64,000 nucleotides of DNA from Erigeron canadensis (GCF_010389155.1 NC_057762.1:5443513-5507512); one strand, 5' to 3'; shown: positions 35,301 to 47,560, counted from the stretch's first letter. A program made the numbers and translations. The notes: generated by a model not told the origin, from the sequence alone.

Positions 35301-37219
35301 GTAATGTGATCTCATTTGTGTTTTTTTTTTATCCAGATTCCGATGGTAAACTTAGCAAGATCCATGTGATGTTCCATCTTACTTATAGGAAAAGGTGTTG
35401 GCTGATAATGCTTATTTATATCTTGGTTTTGTAGTTATGATGCACTGGAAAGCATAAGTATGGGGAGGAGATGAAACAGCGCTCAAACAATGCTGGTCAT
35501 AATGTAATATTTCCTGGAACATTGTTCAACTGTAGCTCAATTTAGATAATTAGGTTTGTAGCCGTAGCCACTGATATGAAAATGGTTATTCAAAATCGAA
35601 TATTTGACCCCTAAATAATCACATATGCAAAAGTGGAATCTGTTTACCTGAACACTAAAAATAGGTTGTTAAGTTGCAGTAAAGATTATCTCTCTAAAGG
35701 GTCATTCAGGATCGTTCGTTGTGGAAGCAATTGCTGATTGTTTTCTGAGCGATAATTGTAGTCTTTTGGAATAAAGTTGATTTGGTAGTTTGTAGTCTTT
35801 ATTTATAGAACTTGGTAATGAGTAAAGTGGAAGCAATTGCTGATTGTTTGTGGCCCGTATTCTTTTTTAGTCAAGTGAGGGTGTCTTTCTCCATAATCAA
35901 GTGTATAGTTTCTGCTAATGCCTAGCATCTAATACATTTTATTTTGTCTTTGGTTCTCAAAAATTTGTCCCAAACTCAATACAAAAAATTAAGGGTTGCT
36001 GATGGAGGGCCATGGAGAAGGTTATGTGCATTGCCTACTATTTGGGTATATCCTTTACATTATGATTCAAATCAGTGTGAATTTTGACTCAGTTTTTCTT
36101 TTGTATTATTACTAGCGCCTCAAAGACAATGGTAGAAAAGAAGGGAGCCTTCAATTGAAGGTAAGGTTTCATTTGTAAGTAATAATTTTGCTTCAACATG
36201 ATGTGGTTAAGAAAAGCCTTGTGCAATTGACGTATTCTGATGCTTCTAAACAAGAACATAAGCCTCCTTAAATGAAAAAAAGAGGTTATAGGTTTTTATA
36301 TTGATTACATATATGTGGTTCAACATGTATGGTTCATGTATGGAAGGAGTTTTCAATCAATGTCCCTTTTACTAAATATAGATTTTGCTTTTAAATTTAT
36401 GAACTTGATAATCATTGTTAGCATTGGTTAAGTAGGGAGAAACTTTGAAATGCGTAGGTTTTCAAGACTTCATTCTGTGAATTTGCTGGTCATTTTAGTT
36501 ATTGGTGTATTTTAAAGTTTGATTGTGTTTATGCAGGTTTGTTTAAGCTGAATACGGGCTGTCGACAGGAAAGGTGAATGTTGATTCTAATTCTGAGAAT
36601 GATATTGAAATTTTATATTTTAGAAATGAAGCTAAAATGTTACATGTATGCCATGTTTTCTTCCTTCTTGCAGCCAAGTGATCATAACACGTATGCAGCT
36701 ATTGAGGCTACATACAAGTATTTGAGGAGACTTACAACACAAAGTAAGAGGATAACATTGCAGTAGTGATCAAAGTTAGATTTGATAAATTTTTGATAAT
36801 ATGAAATGGTGACTGTAAATGATAATTGTGTTTATGGGCTTATGCATTTGGTAATTTATTTGGATTTCAATAATTGTAGAATGTGGATAAATGATATGGA
36901 TATGAGTGCTTTTAGGTGGGGAATTAATATTTACACCCCTAGATTTTGACAATAATAAGTGGTATTAAGTCGATAAATAAATATGCGTTATTATATAACT
37001 TTTGTACAATTTTCTTTTTTGTTGTAAGTGATATTAACTTTGTCAATAAATATTAAATAGTATAAATTTTAAATGCAAGGCGTTTGTACTTAATAGTTTG
37101 TAGTATTAGATACTAAACTTTTAAACTAATTATTTTCTTTCTCAAATTTAATTTTATATTAATTTACTAAAAACGATTTTTAAAAACTTACCCGCATTTT
37201 TCGCGGGATAAAAATCTAA
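32386..37219 (+). mobile_element. Putative 4.8-kb Helitron with exon-like fragments
   Basis: The left end TCTCTCTTTACATACTAAAA shares TCTCT and TAAAAGAG at the same spacing with the proven Helitron at 10947. The right end has a hairpin CCCGC-loop-GCGGG (37191-37207) and then CTAA at 37216-37219. The insert lies between A and T, as the family requires. No RepHel is seen. Inside are short open stretches bounded by splice-like signals, for example 34828-34890, 34490-34560 and 35081-35180. They are Lys/Glu-rich, and I cannot assign them to a family. Captured gene fragments are a reasonable reading, but the pairing of the two ends over 4.8 kb is an inference. Confidence 0.5.
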
Positions 37220-38705
37220 TACCATTGTAATGAGGAAGTGAATTTCCCAAAAAATTGGATGATTGTTGCCTTGGGCATGGCCTTTTACTGTAGGTTTTAA
37301 AAAAGTACTAAAATGACGGTTTTGATAAATTGATCTAAGTTTGAACCTTTCAATAAGCTATGCTTGTCAAACGAGTAGGCGGTTCTGTAATTAGCTCCCT
37401 GTATCTCTTTCAATCAGTAGAATCATGCTTGTTAATTTGTATTTTATTTCTTATTGGTGTTGCTAGGAAATTGCACAGATTGGATCGCACATGTGGTCAC
37501 CTGACGCTAGATCCACTCAAGGTCGACTCAATAATTATAATGGGGTAAACAACCGTTGTAGGCCCCTAAGAATCTAAGGTCTCAATTTTTTTTTTGTATA
37601 TAATAGTCTTAACGTTCGGAATTTAGGCTAGGCATCATTATATAATATGTCGCGCAATAATACTGATGCAGGTCGTCACCTGAACCAACCCATAATGTGG
37701 TTAATTTAAATCTTCTATTTTAATAAGTTATCTTTTATTTTTATAAGTTATTTTTTATTTATGTTAGATAAGTATGAATTGATTTGTTTCCTATTTTAAA
37801 GGTGTTAGGGTTAGTATAAATAGTAATTCTCGTTATTGTACAATTCAGTTGAATTATTATTAAGTTTTATAAGAATATTGATGTTCTGTTAATGTTTTCG
37901 GTCTTTGATTTACTCATTTTTTCTTGAGCCATTTGATTGCGCTTCTTCTTGCATCAAATACCCTTATTCACGGGCCGAAGGCGGTACCACATGGGGGCAA
38001 AGGGGTCAATGCCCCTTCGAAATTTAGATTTTGTATCTAGATAAAAAATTTAAATTAGCGACATCAAAAGATATGTTGCTAAACATGTCTCCAATTGTGA
38101 GTTTTCTATTTTGTATGGATTTTAAAATTTTTATATAGGTTCTTAACAATTTGTCTGTTTTTAAATTTATTTTTTATAGATTGTTTGATATTTTCCTTCT
38201 GAGATTTTTTTTCTGAAACTACTTTTGTCCTTATTGATTGTTGCATCAACCTCTACACCTATTTATTTACTAGTAGTTCAAAAGTATAAGTTGAGTTATC
38301 CTTTTCTTTTTCTTTTTCTGTTTACTTTTTGTATGTTAATAGCTAGGCCTCCAAATTTAATATTGCCAAAGGCCCCCAAAGCCGACACTGAATCCACTCT
38401 AGTATCTGTTTGATTCATGCACCCACACTATATGGTAACAACTGGGATTTTCATGATATCAAGTCAAACTAGCAACAACTTGATTCGTGATTCTTAACGA
38501 GAACACTGGTATCCCATTTATTAGACAGGGAAATTCAATGATCAAAGAGAAACATGTATGATTTGTATAATTTGGTTTCACAGATGAAGCGGTTTTACAC
38601 AAATTAGTCAAGGATTTCAAATACAATGAATTGAAAAGAATAAAGGATTTTACATTTCAATCTTGAAATCATTTTGGCTTTAAAACCATTCCCCGTATAT
38701 TGAAG
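37220..38705. other. Gene-free stretch with a possible LTR remnant
   Basis: At 37720-37980 the sequence has TATAAATAG at 37815-37823 and an LTR-like AT-rich layout ending in TTTTCTTGAGCC. No partner LTR or coding relic is seen, so it stays tentative. Another repeat-like block (GGGGGCAAAGGGGTCAATGC) lies at about 37990-38020. Confidence 0.4.
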
Positions 38706-38710
38706 AGTAT

Positions 38711-38972
38711 TGCTCCCTCCGTCCCACTAGAAGTGTCATGCTTTGATTTTTCAAAGTCTAACTTTTACAACTTTTACCATAAATAATTTTCTTTGTGTTT
38801 AATAATGCTTGATGAAAGTTATATGAATTGATTGTGTTTTAGAAGTGTTTTCACTGATATAATTTTTATCAAGTTTTATATAACACAAAAATATATATTT
38901 AAGATCAAAGTTTAAAGATTAAGACTTTGAATAATCAAACTAAGACACTTTTAATGGGACGGATGGAGTATT
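38711..38972. mobile_element. Stowaway MITE (Tc1/mariner type), copy 1
   Basis: The left end CTCCCTCCGTCCCA and the right end TGGGACGGATGGAGTA are the classic Stowaway terminal repeats, and a TA dinucleotide adjoins them. The arms remain inverted for about 60 bp. No coding content. Confidence 0.85.
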
Positions 38973-38973
38973 A

Positions 38974-39460
38974 GGTTTGGGCAATCCCTGAACATTTGTT
39001 TTAATAGCTATACTTAAATAATATGGTTTGAACTAATAACCCGAACCAAAACCAATAAGATCAAATCCATTTGAATTCAGCATTTTTTTGGGCCTAACCA
39101 ATTAATGAAAACCTCAAATTATCTTATATATGTTCTAAATAATTATATTAAGGATATTATATGTATATTATGTGGAGATTTTTAAATAGTGAATAAATGA
39201 GTTGGATAGTTTGGCCGATCAAGTTTTTTTTTTCTCCAAAAATAGAAGTACCAAATATTTTATAAGTTAGATAAGATAAGATATATTAGGTTTGGGGCGA
39301 GCCCCACACTTTTGTTTTAATACCAGCCTATACATCCGAACCAAAAACCGGCCACTTAAATAATTCGGTTTGAACTTAACCCGAACCAAAACCTATCAGA
39401 TCAAATCCATTTGAATTCAACATTATTTTGGGCCTAACCAATTAATGAACACCTCTAATT
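38974..39460. repeat. Direct repeat of about 170 bp
   Basis: TTAGGTTTGGG then CCCGAACCAAAACC, GATCAAATCCATTTGAATTC and GGGCCTAACCAATTAATGAA occur in the same order at about 38972-39120 and 39287-39450. The two copies are spaced about 315 bp apart. No coding content. Confidence 0.75.
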
Positions 39461-39878
39461 ATTCTTTATTTTCATTTATCTTGTTTTTATCATATACTGT
39501 ATATATATATAGAAAAATGCTAAATGAAACACTTAGAGCTTTACTTAACGTATATGTATATATATATATATTAGAGATAATGATACTTTTATTTTTCAGT
39601 TACATGCTACATACAAAAGTAGCATCATTTATTATATTTGGTCAATCGTGATTCATATATGCTTTAAAGTCAGGCTGGCATGATTTATAATGTTATAAAA
39701 ACCCATTTAAGTTTTACACAATCCTATTATAGTAATTATATATCGATCTACCAAACAATTGAATTGATACATAGTTTCATTTAACTAATTTGGTACAACA
39801 TACATCACTATCAATTAAACCATTTCCACAATTCTAGCTAATAACACCCCGGCCATATATATATGATCTTCAATTCCT

Positions 39879-42800
39879 TCATACAACTTTCGGTTTTCCG
39901 GTTCCAACCGTGCCATCATTTCCTGCCAACATCTTATACTTATCCTTCCTCGTAAAATTCGTGCATTCGTATGACAAAGTTGACGCGATCATCCGTTGAA
40001 TATAGTTCGCGACATCATGACTTGATTTCCCATTTGCACAAGTTAATTCATAAGGTAACTTGTTCAAGAAGTTAACTTCGTAAGCCGGACTAGGGTTCAT
40101 AAAGAAATAAAAAGGGTCCATTCCTTTCCACCCTCTTGCAGTTGTCCCATGAAACATACTCATCTTATTTGACATCGCGACCGGAGCCAATTCGTCGGTA
40201 AGCTCAGCAAACAAAGCCGAAAACCTTAGCAAAAAAGGTTCTCTACATGTGGTTCCTTCTGGGCATATAACCAAATCACCTTCTTCTAGAAGCTTCTTGA
40301 TCATGTTAGCATCCGTGGTTCGGTCTCTACTGAGTCTAACTGTTTTGATAGGGGAGATGATCTCCGAAAGTCTTGATAACGAATAGGTGACCGCAGGGAT
40401 AGGACGACCAAGGGCGGTCGAGAGAAAGATGGGGTCAAGTAGAGATCTATGGGAACAAATGAAAAGAACCCCGGTTTGACCGGTTGACTTTTTGGCTGGC
40501 GGGGGTGGTGTTCCTTTGATATAGACACGTACACCGAGTGCCCAAAAGGCGTAGTATACTAAAGACATTGGAAGAAGGCAACCGGCTAAGATACGTAGGC
40601 ATGCAAGAAGAAACCCGACCGGGATCCAAAGGATCGTGATCAAGGCGGTGAACGGGGTTAGTTTGTGGACTAGCCGGCCGTCGTGGAACACCACCGGTTT
40701 CGGTAGCTTGTCTACGGTTACTGCTTGAAGGTCTTTGGTTGCAGCTGGTACTATGTAAGCTTCCTGAAAGTTGAGTAAATGAGTTTGGTCAAATATATCA
40801 AAAAAACAGGATATTATGTCAATTAATGAGTCTATTAATTAAATTTCTAGTCAATGCAAACCGCAAACGTGTCATATATATGACCTCTTTGACCTTTTCG
40901 GTTACTTAAAAAAGTCAAACTATAAACTTTCCGTTTAAGGTACTCCGTGTTAAGCGAACTAGATAAATCAGAATCCGCCAATTCTCTCATTGAAGAAATA
41001 AGATGAAAGTCAGCCACTGAAAGTTTATCTAGAGTGACCCAATTAAATTGAAGTTTATATTTATTTTTGTGTTTTAGCAATCAATTTGTTGTCATGTCTA
41101 CCAATACATAATTTAATTAATAAATTTTCATATCAAAATAATTGAGATTATAGTTTAAGTATACAAAAAAAAATTAAAAATAAAAATTGTATGTTTCATG
41201 TCAAAAACATGTTTTGAATTTTATGTTAAATGTATAACTCTTTTATACACCTTAATTACAACCTTATAGAATATATTAAGTAAAACTTTTATTTTTAATT
41301 CATAAAAAAATATACTTTATCTTAATTAATTAAACATCAAACTTTTAATTTTCAATCAATAAGATACAAATTTTAATCTCATCAATAGTAACAAAACACC
41401 CTATATGAACATATATATACATATAAATTTTTTTTAATGACATTATAATATATTCTACTCTTAAATAACATAATTAAAAATCTTACTAATAAACCATCAA
41501 CTTTTTTGACTTCATATATAAATATATTAATTCTAATAAAGCAGTATCTAGTGTAGAAAATAATTTTTAAAACACAAACATTGATGTGGGAAAAATAATT
41601 CGGAACGGGGCGTTTATACGTTATATATTTATCACGTTTCATGATGCATAAGGCTGTAAACGAACCGAATGAACATGAACGTGACTTTGTTCATGTTTGT
41701 TCGTTTAACTTAACGAACGGTTCACGAACAGATAAACGAACATAATGATTTGTTCATGTTCATTCGTTTGTGTTCATGAACTGTTCGTGAACAGTTCAGT
41801 TCATTTACAGCCCTATGCATAACTCTCATAGTTTGTTCTCTTATGTTTCTTCTTGTATATATATTCGGTACTATATATATATATATAGTTTGTTTTCGCT
41901 CTCTTAAATTTTAAATATTAATTATTTATGAGTATATACTAGACTTTTATCAAACTTAACGCATAGAAACTAACAATAGTTTCTTGATCGATCTTTTAAT
42001 TAGATAACAAAAAAAATTTCATAGAAAAGATCGACACCGATAGAAATGACGACATTCGGCTCCCTTAACTACCAACTTTGGTCAATGGTGATGTAACAAA
42101 TTAAGACATCTATATTGATCAAGTTTTTGAATGTTCAAAAAAGAAGTTATTTTCTTTATTGTTAAAAAACAATTAGTGTTGACTTTTTAACAAATTCATG
42201 TATTTTCCATATACATAATTTTTTGAGACGAGCTCGAGATAATTTAAAAGCTTTAACTAATCCTAAAAAATTTCAAGTTTGTAGACAATAAATAGTTAAT
42301 AGTCAAATCCTTTATATAACAGTACTTAAAAATAAAAGATAAAAAATTATTATATAAACTAATTACCTTGCATAATTGCATGTATGGATAGTCGGTTTTC
42401 CGGTCACCAAGAGCCAACTCGGGTAAAGATTCATTTTCAAAAGCCTTCAAAAGCGCATCAGCCTTGTTACTTCCTACAAGCACTCCGGGCCGCTTTACAA
42501 GCCCGGTAGCCCGTCCTCTCCAAGTACAAATCTCGGTACCCAAAACCGAGTCCGCACCCAAATACTCTTTCAAAAACGGTTCCACCATCACACTCGGGTT
42601 CGCGGTAAGCACATACCGCTTCCCACAAGCTGAGAACACGCGCCACGTCTCGGGGTGCAAGTCACTCGCGTAGAACTTTGGCAACACGGCTCGTGCCACG
42701 GATTCGATATCACAAACTTTTAATCCCGCAAAAGTCGCGAATATTAAAACACGAATACCAGCTGACTCGGAAAGGAAGTAATATAGAATCCCGGCTATTG

Positions 42801-43005
42801 GAGATAATAGGAGTAAAAAAAGGAGTCTTAATATTCCTCCAACTTCAAATGCGACGAGGGCAAAATAAGGGAATGAACTACGTCCCCGTAGTAACGTTCC
42901 GTCTAGGTCGGATACCACAGTTTGGTTTTCCCGGCCATACGTTTCGCATTTCGTGATGGCCGGGAATTCATGTGGATATTCGGTATTCTTTAGATGACCG
43001 GCCAT
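39879..43005 (-). CDS. RAM2: Glycerol-3-phosphate sn-2 acyltransferase, RAM2-like
   Basis: Exon 1 is 43005-42367 and exon 2 is 40763-39879, both phase 0, giving 507 residues. The donor is GTAATT at 42366 and the acceptor TTTCAG ends at 40764. The N-terminal HAD-type phosphatase part keeps D33-L-D-G-T and G200-D-R-K-T-D, so it should be active, unlike GPAT5/7 where it is degraded. Hydrophobic segments lie at about 50-80 and 250-290. The acyltransferase part has block I H318-R-S-L-L-D323, then [12 protein letters not shown], and block [18 protein letters not shown] at 381-395, in the ER membrane. The enzyme transfers an acyl group to sn-2 of glycerol-3-phosphate and removes the phosphate to give 2-monoacylglycerol. 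As far as I can recall the family, the closest match is RAM2, which makes lipid for arbuscular mycorrhizal fungi; a cutin-type GPAT4/6/8 is the alternative. A TATATATA at 43082-43091 (- strand) sits about 80 bp upstream. Confidence 0.83.
40764..42366 (-). other. Intron of the RAM2-like gene, 1.6 kb
   Basis: It separates the phosphatase part from the acyltransferase part of the protein. AT-rich; contains one small hAT MITE (41652-41814). No other gene is seen. Confidence 0.75.
41652..41814. mobile_element. hAT MITE in the RAM2 intron, 163 bp, 8-bp target duplication
   Basis: ATGCATAA lies at 41644-41651 and 41815-41822. The ends GGCTGTAAACGAACCGAA and, on the - strand, AGGGCTGTAAATGAACTGAA are inverted. 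The interior is full of short GTTCGTT/AACGAAC and TTCATG words on both strands and would fold strongly. Confidence 0.83.
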
Positions 43006-43890
43006 TGTTATTTATGTATGTAGATTGGCTTTTGTTATGGACTACACACTTTAGTTTGGCGATGTGTTAGACATAGGTTTGTATATATATAGTGTTTTGA
43101 TTTGAAGGATATAGTAGTTAATTAAAGAAAAGCCTAACTTTTATTGGAATCTTATTAACAGTTAATGAAAATAATTATTTAAAGTAGTGATGTTGACTTA
43201 CATCGGACATAATTCAATGTGTGTATAAATATTCTTCAAATATTTATTTGAAAATCTTTTAAACATTATATACTCTATTTATTTATTCAGAATATCAATG
43301 TATATTATTGATTAAGTCATGATTTTTTTATTAAATATATACGGTTGTTTATGGGTTGAACGAGATTGCATTAGAAAATGAGTATTTCATCGTCTTTGGT
43401 ACTCTCGTCCAATGCCATGGTTGGTTACTTTTAAGGAGATTATTAATGATTTCAATGAAATTTAACAAAAATTAATTGGGATTTTGTGTTAACCGAACAA
43501 GATAAAAGTAAATTCAAATTAATTTACTTCAAATTTTATTGAAAATTTTAAATGAAACGGTTTTTTAATGATATACGCAGAGTATTATATATTATAATTA
43601 TTATAATATAATATTAACTAAGATAGATAGATATTATTTGAGACAACCGTGGAAGATAGATGAGTATTAAATGGAAAAAAGGGTATATGGACGTTTGTTG
43701 TTATTAGATGAGGAGGCAAGTTGAAATTTTTAATGAGCGAAGCTTTTTGAAACTCCTGAGCTTAGGTAAACCCGATACGATTTGACCTTTTGTTATTTAG
43801 TCCTGCATTTACAATGAAAAAGGAATCGTAAGCCTGAATATAACATTCGTAAGCCTATTCTCGTTAAAATGTATATATATATATAATATA
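43006..43890. other. Presumed promoter of the RAM2-like gene and AT-rich flank
   Basis: Apart from the TATA-like box at 43082-43091 (- strand) I see no bounded feature. Mycorrhiza-responsive motifs would need a motif scan. Confidence 0.4.
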
Positions 43891-44141
43891 TATACATACT
43901 AGCTCAGTGTCCGCGCGTTACGGCGGTTTTACGATGATCACATACGAAACATGCAAGAAAAACAAACAAAAAAAGACACCGGTGGGGATTTGATTCCGGC
44001 GCCGGCAGCATCAGAAGAAAAATAAAGAATGACATCCGTGGGTTTTTTGTTTGTGGATACGTATTTTTAGCATGTGTGGGCTTTTTTTGTGTGAAAGGGT
44101 AAGTTTGAAACTTTAAAAATAAAATGGGGGTATTTTGGGAT

Positions 44142-44170
<29 letters not shown>
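43890..44170 (-). mobile_element. Helitron end fragment
   Basis: On the - strand the sequence reads CGTAACGCGCGGACACTGAG and then CTAG near 43902, the hairpin-plus-CTAG layout of a Helitron 3' end. A (TA)n/(TG)n tract lies at 44142-44190. The other end is not located. Confidence 0.45.
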
Positions 44171-44176
<6 letters not shown>

Positions 44177-44314
44177 ATATGTATATATATTACGTGGCAT
44201 ATATAGCCTGAATATAATTTTCGTAAGCCAATTCTCGTTGTAAAAATATTGTTATGATGTCATATACATACGAGTAGTATAGAATTTTATCATATTACTT
44301 GGTTTTTGTCCCGT

Positions 44315-44561
44315 AAGCAGCAAGGTTAGATCAAGTGGTTAACACCCTTGCCTCTGGAGTCAGAGGTCATGGGTTCTATCCTCATCCCTTGCAAGGCGGG
44401 AGGTCCTTTTCTATCTTTAAATAAAACCTGAAAGCAGTCTCTCTACACCGTCCTGTTGGGGTAAGGTTGTCTACATCTTAACCTCCTACGTACACCGTCG
44501 AGGTATTGGGACCCAAAACCCGTGAAAGACGGCATTGAGCAAAACTTACTTACTTGGTTGG
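44315..44561 (+). mobile_element. tRNA-derived SINE, 247 bp, 16-bp target duplication
   Basis: TTGGTTTTTGTCCCGT occurs at 44299-44314 and 44562-44577. It has an A-box-like TTAGATCAAGTGG near 44326 and a B box GGGTTCTATCC near 44371. The 3' part has GGTATTGGGACCCAAAACCC, a phrase shared with the truncated copy at 21270-21395. Confidence 0.88.
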
Positions 44562-44969
44562 TTGGTTTTTGTCCCGTGTACAAATTTCATACAAATAACT
44601 TAACAAAAACTCATTATTAAAAATTAACTTCTATTGAAAAACAAACATAAATTTTTGTAAAATTTAAGTAAAATATCAAGAAAATACAAAATAGTAAACA
44701 TTATTACAAGAAAAAAATAATTGTAAATATCAGGGTGGGCAAAGTGTTTTTCCACTCCTCTCCACTTTTTTCATCGGATGGGGATTCCTTCAAGTTCTTC
44801 AACTTGATTAATCAAGTTAGAGAAATCTTGATAACTCAATTATAATCAATGGTCAAAATTTAAATTCGTTGTATTTTGAATTTTAACTATTGGTTTTGAT
44901 TCAATGGTCAAGATGCTTCTAACTTGACCAGGAGATTTCCATCCTTTTTCATCTCTCCTTATCCTCATC

Positions 44970-46917
44970 TGAAAAGCACCGGACTCGATAAACCGAAAAT
45001 ACAAAATTTTTTATACCCCCACTGCGCCACAGTGGGCTGAGAACTCCCCACTGCGCCGCAGTGGAAAAACTCGGCACAGGAAGGAAAAAGCCCCACTGCG
45101 CCGCAGTGGGTTTGACACACTCCCACTGCGCCGTAGTGGGAGGAAAATGAAATCTGGTCCGAAGAAATCCACTGCGCCGCAGTGGGCAAAGCTAGCCCCA
45201 CTACGCCGCAGCGGCCTATCTGATCAGCAACCTTCAAGTGAACAATTTTTGAATCAAACCAAAACTCCCAAATCACAACCCAACTTCAACATATGACATA
45301 TTGCAGAATTACAAACGAGTATTTGACATCATAACGTACATATTTACCAAATTCCTTTGACCCAAGAACAACTACACCATCAATGGGTCAATTACCTATT
45401 TTGACATTTTCACAACCATAAGGAGTAAACTTTGCCAAAATCAAAAGTCATAAAAGGAACCATTTACATGTACCAAAATATGACATAAAACTACCAAATG
45501 TACCAAGAGCCAAAGTTGGAGGGACATCTAATTGTCTAACCAAAAGAATGTCATTCCTTCGAGAATAGCCAAATAACTTCCAAAACCACTAGCAACCTTC
45601 ACTCTAGCTTCCATCCAATTCAAACCTAGTTCCTTCTTCCGGAACTACCTATAACAAAAGGGAAACATCTAAAAAGGTAAGCGAAAAGCTTAGTAAATAT
45701 GCTTGCATATGATCATATAAACGAAGGAGGGTCAATGCACAAAGGACTATTGCATATAGACTATGACACCGTCGTGTCATATCTATAATGCTCACCTTTG
45801 TGTCAAGCGCATTACATGGATCCATATAAGCAAATGATTACATAAACAATAGACATCACAATAACAATGCTCCTCATGAGCTATGGTCACCTAAAGCCAC
45901 TACTTAGGCTTAACGCCAAATCAATTACCACACATGGAACGACTTAACATCGTATGGTAATTGACCCGACGATTATACAAAGATATGCAAATATACTCAC
46001 CTCCTTCTCGACACAATAACAGATCAAGATAACCGCAATTTGCAACAATTCAAGCTTTTAACCTATCAATATAACATAATGCACACATAAGGCAATATTC
46101 ACTTTTCTAACCATCTCAACATAGCTAATCAAACTTTTCACTAGCATTCATAACCTCTAACCAAAACCCACTATGACATTGAGTTGCTTACTTATCAAAT
46201 TCTCCAAATAAATTCAAGGATATCAACATCTTCACATTATTTCACTTACTAATAAAATTCATCATTTTTATAGTTGGAGCTTCATTACCAACATTCTCAT
46301 TATAAACAATTTCAAGTAAGCAACTCAATAACTAAAACATAATGAACAAGAATTTTGGGGGAAATTCACACATGCACTCAATTCTTGCAAAAAAACCCCA
46401 ATTACCCATGATAAGAATCCTAATTCCTAGAAAAGAGGGGAAATTAGGTTAAAAAAGTAATTACCTCAAGGAACTCAAGACTAATTTAATGCTTTAAATT
46501 ACAAGATTTCTCCTCCTCTTTTCTTCTTGATATTTTCGGCCACCAACACCACCCAATAACCCAAACCCTAGCTTTATTCTTGAAAGATAAATGACAATAG
46601 TGATTCCAGGTGATTGTTATTATTAGTTGAAATCTTGAATTAGGAGATATTTTCTATGAACTCCTTTGAAATTGAAGGAGTTAGAAGTGAAAAGAAGAAA
46701 TGGAAGTGGAAATATGACTAAGGGGAAAAGAATTTGGCTGGCAACACAAGGAAATGCTACGCCACTCTCTCTCAAATTAATGGGTAATTTACCCGCTATC
46801 CGCTAAAGTTTCAACTAAATTAACCCCATATCAAAAAATAAAATATTAGGAACTTATTTTAATGTCAAAACTACAAAAAGGGTTAATTTATTACCTTAAA
46901 ATTATCGGGGTGTTACA
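44970..46917 (-). mobile_element. Solo LTR, 1,948 bp, TG...CA with 5-bp target duplication
   Basis: TCATC lies at 44965-44969 and 46918-46922. Inside it, TG and CA form the outer bases. Read on the - strand it begins TGTAACACCCCGATAA, a start common in plant Ty3/gypsy LTRs, and this sets the orientation. No gag, pol, primer-binding site or polypurine tract exists in or beside it, so it is a solo LTR left by recombination between two LTRs. Near its 3' end (- strand sense) are six GC palindromes (45018-45215). Its length fits a chromovirus-type LTR, but lineage is a guess. Confidence 0.82.
45018..45215. repeat. Six 19-bp GC palindromes in three 75-bp units within the solo LTR
   Basis: The consensus CCCACTGCGCCGCAGTGGG has 9-nt arms around a central C. 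Copies begin at 45018, 45047, 45092, 45122, 45168 and 45197, so gaps alternate 29, 45, 30, 46 and 29. That is three dimers at a 75-bp period. The arms are nearly invariant while the spacers between them differ. An ORF on the - strand crossing them is a by-product of the repeat and I do not call it a gene. Confidence 0.88.
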
Positions 46918-46922
46918 TCATC

Positions 46923-47560
46923 CTACAAACAAGGAATGTTTCACCATTCTCTCTTTATCTCTCTCCAACTTAAAAGAAGACAAAAAAATAATAATAATAC
47001 AAGAAATGGAGAAAACAAATAAGGTGGGACAGAAACCGGACACCACCATCACCACTTTGCTCCCCACCCCCATAAGTACTTATAAGACGGGGCAATGTTC
47101 CACACGAGCCAAAAACCTAATACACATACATAATGTAGTCGTATTTAACATTTGAGTACCTAAAATCATTTTTTTATGAAACACAAAACATATGATCCCA
47201 TTACGATCGTAGAGGGTCTTTGATTTTGACTCTTAATTTTAAAATTTTATAAGTTTTTATATTAATTTATTCTAAACAATTCTTTAGAATTTAAGAATGT
47301 TAATAGAAAGATATGTAGATATAAAAGTTGCATTAAATGTAACATTTTATTTGTCAAAGACTATTTAAAAATTTATCTCGTTGTGTTAGGTACGTGTAAG
47401 TATTACTGTTATATAGTGAAGTATAACTGATGTGTCGTATCCCGATTAATGATTTGAAGAAAAAAATAGACTACAAACATATAATACAAAAGGTTTTTTA
47501 AATAATGTTGAAAAACAATTCATATTTTAGATTATATAAAATATACTAATATATATATAT
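46923..47560. other. Gene-free AT-rich stretch
   Basis: I find no gene, RNA or bounded repeat here. Confidence 0.45.

Noticed and set aside
42464..42956. ORFs on the + strand opposite the RAM2 exon 1
   Set aside because: They are antisense shadows of a strongly conserved coding exon.
44315..44561. tRNA gene, because of A and B boxes
   Set aside because: Box spacing and the long downstream body with target duplication show a SINE; no cloverleaf or anticodon arm fits. The same holds at 16850 and 20963.
45018..45215. CRISPR array, suggested by repeated near-identical palindromes
   Set aside because: The repeats are only 19 bp, spacing alternates 29 and 46 bp, they lie inside a plant LTR with target duplication, and no cas gene exists.
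44965..45276. Open frame on the - strand coding for repeated C-G-A-V-G peptides
   Set aside because: The frame is a by-product of the palindrome array and runs out of the LTR edge; no start context or homologue.
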